DNA of 64,000 nt, from the NCBI RefSeq assembly GCF_000516985.1, contig NW_006917092.1, positions 4,011,925 through 4,075,924 of the forward strand, written 5' to 3'. This document shows, piece by piece, positions 57,066 through 64,000 of this stretch (position 1 is its first letter; every line of letters starts with the position of its first letter). The notes beneath the pieces were generated by a model. It had not been told where the DNA came from and made no database searches. It was given only the letters and a program-made list of their open reading frames with translations. The position numbers and the translations under genes are program-made. Source of the stretch: Pestalotiopsis fici W106-1 (lineage: Eukaryota > Ascomycota > Sordariomycetes > Amphisphaeriales > Sporocadaceae).

Positions 57066-58161
57066 CTATAGCAGCGGATCATTAGTAGCTACTTCCGATT
57101 CAATATCAAAGTCCATCATTTGATTCAATTGAAAGTCAAATGTGCCAAGAAAATATGGATCGAAAGCGAAATCGTGACTCCAGAGTTCATAGTTGTGCTG
57201 CTCGTCTCGAGGCTCCGGCATCACCAAAGCTCTTTGTTCGCTTCCAGCTTCTGAACGTCGTAATATGTCGCTTATGCCTTGGTAGATACTAACAAGAAGA
57301 TGCTGATGATGCAATGTGGATGTGATACCCTGCAACGCAGTCGAGGTTGCCTCGACCAACGATTTTACCTCTTCTTTGTGAAGGCGCACGTTGAGTAATG
57401 GCTGAGCCGAGACTCTCATAAGGAACACGACAGCAAACGTGACCATGACATGAAAGTATGTAGGGAGTCCATTAAGAAAGTCTTGAGTCTCCGGGTCCGT
57501 GGCAAGAAAACGAAGTATGGAAAGTGCCGATGAAACAGCAGTATCCGCGATCTCGTGCAACTCAACAAGCAGGTCCGGCGGTAGACAAGTATCGTTGCTT
57601 GGTGTTTGTCCCCTGAAAGCGTGAGAGCACAGGTAGAGTTTGGCAAAGTAGTACTGTAGGCTAACACCTTTGCGAGGATAATTGCCGACATGGGCATTGG
57701 GGGCGAATTTCTCCGACCATTCTGCTCGAATATCATCCAAGGCTACCGCAAGTCTTCGGAGATGAGGCACCTGCGTGGCAGAGAGCGGCCGGTCAACATC
57801 TACTCCAAATGCATCATATATCGTGGACAGTAGACTCCAACGACAGACTTGGCTAACAAGGCGTGCGTCATCCTCGGTTGCATGTGTGCTCTTCAAAAAG
57901 TCTCGAGCGTTGCGGATTGCCTCTGACTCGCGAGTCAGAGGCGGTCGACCGAATGCAATGGACGCATGATGATCGCAAACGTTGACGTGGTAGTACAGGC
58001 GAGCGCGTACATAATGCTCTCCATCTCCATCTACGGCCTTGGCGAAGCTTTTATGTAGTTGAAGGTCTGTCGCTAGACGGACAGCAAGGCTTGCAAACGG
58101 CCAGGACAGGTCAGCCAGCCAGAACGCACCGATACAAAGAGCCCTAATGTCGTCAAGGCCA
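57066..58161 (-). pseudogene. Fungal transcription factor, C-terminal part, cut off at the AT-rich block
   Basis: An open minus-strand frame of about 365 codons runs from a splice-acceptor-like CCAG at 58162-58165 to TAG at 57066. Its upstream end reads LDDIRALCIGAFWLADLSW, followed by a stretch ending LATDLQLHKSF; this is the core of the fungal-specific transcription factor middle homology domain that follows a Zn2Cys6 cluster. It ends in a hydrophobic/acidic tail typical of activation regions. The N-terminal half, including any zinc cluster, is missing: just upstream is a stop in frame, and within about 40 bases the sequence becomes the RIPed AT-rich block. Either the gene was broken by insertion or rearrangement there, or its 5' exons lie beyond the block, which would need an intron over 5 kb. 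As the only regulator in the group it may once have controlled its neighbours. Confidence 0.7.
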
Positions 58162-58190
58162 CTGGTTCGTACAGCTCAATTATCAGTGAG

Positions 58191-58380
58191 GGCAAATTGC
58201 CATTTTTGGTAATTTTGGCCCCTAAAAGGGCTGTTTTAGGAGGGAAATCCTTTCCCGGAGGAGGGCCGATAAGGGCCGTAAGGGCATTTTAAAGGGTAAT
58301 TTAAAAGGACCCCCTGATTTTGGAGGGTGTTTTAAAGGCGTTAAAAGGGATAATCCTTTTAAGCGCGATAAAGGCGGGTA
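58191..58380. repeat. Hairpin-rich edge of the AT-rich element
   Basis: A transitional zone, less AT-rich than what follows, begins with the near-palindrome GGCAAATTGCC (58191-58201). It includes a perfect hairpin GGGAAA-TCC-TTTCCC (58242-58256) and an imperfect TTAAAAGGGATAATCCTTTTAA palindrome further on. This could be the terminal inverted repeat or end of a DNA transposon. The other end is not visible in the window. Confidence 0.35.
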
Positions 58381-61300
58381 TTTATTATTATTATATAATA
58401 TTAAAAAGGGTATTTAGAATTAATACGAATAAATTTAGCTTTAAATATATTTATCCGTATAATTATAATATTTATTAAGCGTAATAAATTAATAATTAAA
58501 CGTAATTATTTATTTAAGCGATTTATTTTTATTTTACGGCGCTGCCTTTTTCCGATTATAGCGGGCTAAAGGCGCATTAACTAATTATAATAATCGGTGC
58601 CTGCCGTAAAATAAAATTAAACGCATAAAATAGGATTTTTTAAATATAACGTAATCGCATTTTATAAATTGCATTTTAAAATTTAATAAAATGCGAAAAT
58701 AGCTATAAAAAAATAATAAATAAATAATATTATTTATTAAATAAATAATTTAATATTTAATTATTATTATCGTTATTATAGCGTTAACGGGCTAAATTAG
58801 CGCTTACCGCAATTATTACCTAAATATTAATTAAAATAAACCTTTTTTTTAACGTGTAATTAGGCCTGGCTAGCTAAATCGCGCGTTTAAAAAAGCTTTT
58901 TTTATTTAACTAATATTATATTTAAAGTATATTATTATATGCTTAGGCATATTTTTATTTATTATTATTAAAAAGCCTAGCTAATTTATTAATATATAAA
59001 ATAAAATATAAAATTAAATTAATATAAATTAATTATTACTAATAATTACCTAAGCCGCAAATTAGGCCCGGGAAATAAACCGAGGTTAATTTTATAATAT
59101 TATAATTATAAACCTATATAAAAAGCTAATATAAATAAATTATTATATATAAAATATATAATTATAAATTTTATTTATATTAATATATTTTTAAATATTA
59201 AAAGCATATAATTAAACGCTTTTATTCGACGCTTAAAAATTAAATATTAAATATTTAATTAGCGTCGCCTAAAAAATAAAATAATAATACCGACCCTTAA
59301 GCAAAAAAGGTCGAAAATTATTATAAAAAAACCCGCGATATTCGTTTATAATAAAATAATTTAAACTTTTTATTAATTTTTTATTATAATTTCCTTTAAT
59401 TTTAACGATACTAATATTTAATATTTAAATTAAAATAGCTAATTATAACCTTTTTTAATATAACGCGGGGATTAAATTTAAATAATTTTTTAGTAAATTA
59501 TAATTTATTATTCGTTTTTTTTAATTAACCCTTTTCTAAAAATACCGTAAAAGCCTCGAATTCGTAATAAAATTAAAAAAAAAAGCAGGAAAATAAGGCT
59601 ACCGCCGTTTAACGGGTAAATAGATTATACCGTTTAAAACCTAAAAAAGAAACCGCTAAAATTATAAAAAGCGGAAAAAGAAAAATCGGAAAAAAAACGC
59701 GCCGCCGTTACGGCTGCTAATAAAAGCGAATTAAAAAATAAATCGGTAATTTATAAATAAAAACGATTTTTAATTAAAACCCGTAAAAAAAAAGGCTAAA
59801 AAGGGTAAAATTATTACCGGATTTAAAGATTCCGAAAACGCCACCGATTTTTTATTTATAATTAAGCTTTAAAATAAATTATATATACTTTTCTATTAAG
59901 CTAAAGAATAGCTGTAAAATCCGGATATACCGCTATATTAAAAAAATATTATCGAGCTTAAAGAGCTTTTTTAAAAAAACCGAATAAAAGGTATATATTA
60001 TCCGTAAAAAAAATCGCGTCCGCGGCCGAAAAGCTACGGCGAATTAAAGCTAATATTATAAAAATCGAAAAAATATTAATAATTTATTAAAACCTCCGTA
60101 AATAATAATACGTAAGCTTATTCTGCTATTTTCCTGCTAGGCTATTATATAAAAAGCTAAAAAAATAAATATTAGCCGCCGCGCGGTATATATTATATTA
60201 TATATAAAAAATAAAAATAAGCTTAATTATTACGTAATTAGTTTTTTATTAAAAATTAACTTAAATAGCTAAAATAAATTAATTTAAATTAATTTAGCTA
60301 ACCGCTAATCCGAGCTTAATAAGGGATAAAAGCGGTAATATTAATAAAAACTTATAAATAACCCTCCGAATCGACCTATAACCTATATATTACTTAAAAT
60401 AAATTATATTTTTATATAAATTCTAAATTTATTATTTTCCTTTTATTATATATATAAATATATATTTTTTTAATATAAATTATTATTTAGCTATTTTTAA
60501 GGCCTTAAAATCCGGCCCGGGAAATCCGATTACTCCGTTTTCGCTTTATTTAATAAATTTTAACGCTAATTTTAATACTTTTTATTATATTTATTTCGAT
60601 AGCTACCTATAGTTTTTTATTAAAAAAAAATAAAAAAAACTTTACGCTTTTAATAGTAAATATAGTTTAATATTACTTAAATATTATATAAACCAAAATT
60701 TACCTTCCGTTTATATATATAATTTAATTAAATTAAAATTTTTTTTTTATTATCGCTATAATTTAAAAAAAATCTCGCTTTTTATTTTAAATTCCGCTTT
60801 AAAACTATATACCGATTAAATAATTTCTAATTATACGTTTCCGGACTTTAATAGTAATATATTCCGGTCCGCCTTAATTTATAATTTTTTTATATATTTA
60901 TTTTTTTATTATAATATATTATAAATTATATTTTTATTTTATACCTTTTTTAATTATAACCGGAAAAATCTTTAAATATTAATTATTATATATTTTTTTC
61001 CGTTTTATTTTAAATAAAGCTTTTAAAATTACGTTATATTTTATAACCGCTTTTTATTTAAAATATTTTTCGGTTTTATTCGTTATTAGTTAATCGTTTT
61101 TAAATAATATTTTTTAGCGTTTTTAACCTAAATAATTCACCGCTTATTCGTCGTTTTTCGAAATAGCCTATTCCGGCGGGCCTAACCTAGCAAAAATTCC
61201 CGATAAAGCCAAAATCGGCTATTTTATAATTACTATTAATATTATTATATTAGCTAGCTAAAACGGGATTTTAAAAATATATATATCGGTCGATTTAATA

Positions 61301-64000
61301 TTAGCTAAAAAGTATTTTTATACCGAGCCAAAATTATTCCGGCTATGCATTATTTATAACCCAGCCGATATTATAATATTAAATTTTATAATTTGCCGAT
61401 TTTAATTTTATCGACGAATATCCGAAATTAAAGCGCTACGGTTTTACGTTTAAAATCGCTATAAAGGATTTTATAATTACCGCTTTAACGAATTTTAGCT
61501 TATTAAAAAAAACGATATTATGCCTCGCTTTATTTTATTATTTTTATTAAATATAAAAAAATAATATTTTATATACCTAAAAAATAATCCCGTTAAAAAT
61601 AAAATCTTTATATTTTTTTATTAATATAAATTTTTAAAGCGTTACGTTTGGAAATAACTTCGGGATTTTAAAAATTACCCGTTATACCGGTATAATATTT
61701 TACTACCTTATTATAAATTTAATATTCCGTTTATATACCGTACGGTTAATAATATAATATATATTAGCGATACCGTAAAATACGCGGCAAAAAAATAGCT
61801 ATTTTCGGCGGCGGCATAGCGTATTATACGCGAGGTCTATTTCGTATATACTAAATTCCGTAAAATAAAAAATATTTATAATAAATATAAAAAATAAATA
61901 AATATATTAAAATAAAATTTTATACCGTTATAATTATTAGCCGATTTATTAATCCTTTTTAAAAAAGCTAAAAAGCGATTAAAATTAGCTACCGTAAAAC
62001 TAATAAACGCGGTAAAAATTATATAAAAAGCAAAAACGGACGTAAAGCGATTTGCTAAATTTTATAAATTATATTAATAATAAAACTAATTAGCCTGCGA
62101 TAAACTCGCTAAATATTACGGATATAAATAGCGTTTATATAAAAAATAATTAATATAACGCAATTTATTAAATATTCGTAATATTTTAGCTTAATATATT
62201 TTAAAAATTTAGGTTATCGTTATTATTATCGTTATCGTTATCGCCGGCCTTTATTATATTAAAAAATAATACTAAAATATTATTATTATAATTATTGCCG
62301 TTATAGTCCTTTTTTTCCCTTTTTTTTTATTTTTTATTATTTATAATTATTATTTTTTAGTTATCCTTTGCCTTCCTTATTATAATTAATAATTATAGAT
62401 TTTATTACGCTTTTTATAAAAAATCGTCCCGCTATACGGCCGTTATAATATATAATTATTTTAGCCGCTTCGTATTTATCGGACGGATAAATACGAAGGC
62501 TTTTTAACCTAAAAAAAATTTTATTTTATAAGCTTATAGCTTTAAATTTTTATCGTTATCGTTTTTAAATATTATTTTTTTTATTAGCTAAATCGCCCGA
62601 TTTATTTTTATTTATAATATATATTATTAAAATATTTTATCTAATTATTATTATAAATATAACCGGCGTATTTTTTTTTTATTTACGCAAACGTTTTATA
62701 AATTTTTTTTTTTAGCGTAGCAAAAGTATTTTTATTCCGAAAAAATAGCAAAAATTTATAATAGCGCTATTTTTAAATTTTTATTATTAAATAAAACCGA
62801 ATAAAAGAGGTTAAAATCTTTTTTATAGCTAATACGGTTTTTTTTATATTTTAGCGGTTTTTAAACCGGTTTATTTAATAGCTAAATTAATAATATCGTT
62901 ATCGGCAATTTATTTAAAATAAAATATTTATTTCGGATAAATTTATATTTATATTATACGGCTTTTTACGTAATACGATATTTTATATATTATTAATTAT
63001 ATATTTTTTTATTTACCGTTATATTTATTTTATAATATATTTTAGGTAGGTTTGTTATTTTTTTGTTTTTTCTTTTGTTTTTGCTTTTACTTTTGCTTTT
63101 TTTTATTTTTTCTTCTCCTTTTTCTTTAAGCTTAATACGGCATTTTTAAAAGGCGTCGGCTGCGTCGGCAAGGAAGGTACGTTATATAGGTCTTTATAAC
63201 CCGCGTTAGCACTTATAATAGCTTTTTTTTTTCTTTTTTTTTACGCGATAAAATAATAAAATAATAATCGGGCAATAATAGCGTTTTTTTATTATATACG
63301 CACGCATATTAATTTAATTATTTTATAATTACGCTAATTGGATTATTGCTTATAATAAATTATTATTAGTAATTATTTTTAATTTTTAAATATAAAGCGT
63401 ATAAGGGCACGATTTTAATAACCCGTTTTAAATTAAATATAATATTTATAAAAATAAAAATATTATATTAAAAACTTATAATAATAGTTTTTTCCGTAAT
63501 TACCCTATTATAATTTAATAATTTTTAATAATAAACACTATAATACAATAATAAAAATCTTTAATAAAATTTTACCTTAGTATTATTATAAAAATAAAAG
63601 CGGCCGTATTTAATACGTATTAGCAGCTAAAAATACTATAAAAATTACGTTAGTTTTAAAAATAATAATATATAAAAGGCTATTTATATATTAAATCCGA
63701 AATTTATAATTTAAATATATTTTTTATAAATAAAAAAATAATAATAAGCTTATTTAAATTTTTATTATTTTAAATATAAAATTTTTTATTCTTTTTTATT
63801 TTTATTTTTTTGCCGGAAATTACGCGTTATTTTATTATTGCTTTTATTTAATTTTAAATATTATTTTTATTTAAAATTTTAAAAGCTTAAATCGTATTTA
63901 ATTATTATAATAAAAAAATTTTTTAAATATAGCGCTTTAAATTTAATACCCCCGAATATCCTAATTTATATATATAAAATAGCGTTTTAACCGTTTATTA
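58381..64000. mobile_element. Heavily RIPed AT-rich repeat block, running off the right edge
   Basis: Sequence is roughly 80 percent A+T with no open frame of note. CpA and TpG are nearly absent while CpG and GpC remain. By eye, 59101-59400 has two CA, no TG and about ten CG. That pattern is the known product of repeat-induced point mutation, which changes CpA to TpA on both strands of duplicated DNA, so the block most likely derives from one or more transposable elements. The original element type cannot be read. An interval near 63050-63200 keeps more TpG and may be a separate piece. Confidence 0.8.

Noticed and set aside
58381..64000. Possible retrotransposon coding traces in the AT-rich block
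   Set aside because: RIP has removed nearly all codon information; no motif could be read with any confidence, so no element family is claimed.

Overview
The window looks like nuclear DNA of a filamentous ascomycete (Pezizomycotina, most likely Sordariomycetes and plausibly Hypocreales; I cannot name a species). The evidence is the short introns (about 50-125 nt) with GTAAGT-like donors and CTAAC-like branch sites, long pyrimidine-rich 5' leaders, sparse genes of typically fungal families, and a terminal AT-rich block with the signature of repeat-induced point mutation (RIP).

Region 1, about 0-9.4 kb: one apparently intact three-exon superfamily-1 (NAM7/DNA2-like) helicase gene on the minus strand. 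It is flanked on both sides by decayed coding sequence: an Ulp1-like protease remnant, an unidentified plus-strand remnant, and a minus-strand remnant with shifted frames and an in-frame stop. This resembles an old mobile or gene-turnover zone that was not heavily RIPed.

Region 2, about 9.4-49.9 kb: a sparse ordinary chromosome segment. It holds two coiled-coil proteins, an aquaporin-family (MIP) channel, a secreted pectin lyase with a C-terminal cellulose-binding module, a small single-pass membrane protein, an amino-acid permease, a mitochondrial-type P-loop ATPase, a very large disordered protein, a lysine/glutamate-rich protein and a manganese superoxide dismutase without an obvious transit peptide. 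Intergenic stretches of 1-5 kb contain microsatellites and homopolymers but no gene I can support.

Region 3, about 49.9-58.2 kb: an accessory, metabolite-cluster-like group. It contains a secreted tyrosinase, a CYP7/CYP8-like cytochrome P450, a LaeA-like methyltransferase carrying in-frame stops, a phosphonoacetate-hydrolase-like enzyme (PhnA family) and the C-terminal part of a fungal transcription factor. No backbone synthase is visible. The transcription factor is cut off where the AT-rich block begins, so the cluster appears partly decayed and truncated.

Region 4, about 58.2-64 kb: a very AT-rich block in which CpA and TpG are almost absent while CpG persists, as expected for a heavily RIPed repeat. 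No intact ORF is visible. Exon joins were worked out by hand from splice signals and reading frame. Family assignments rest on motif recognition, not on database searches.
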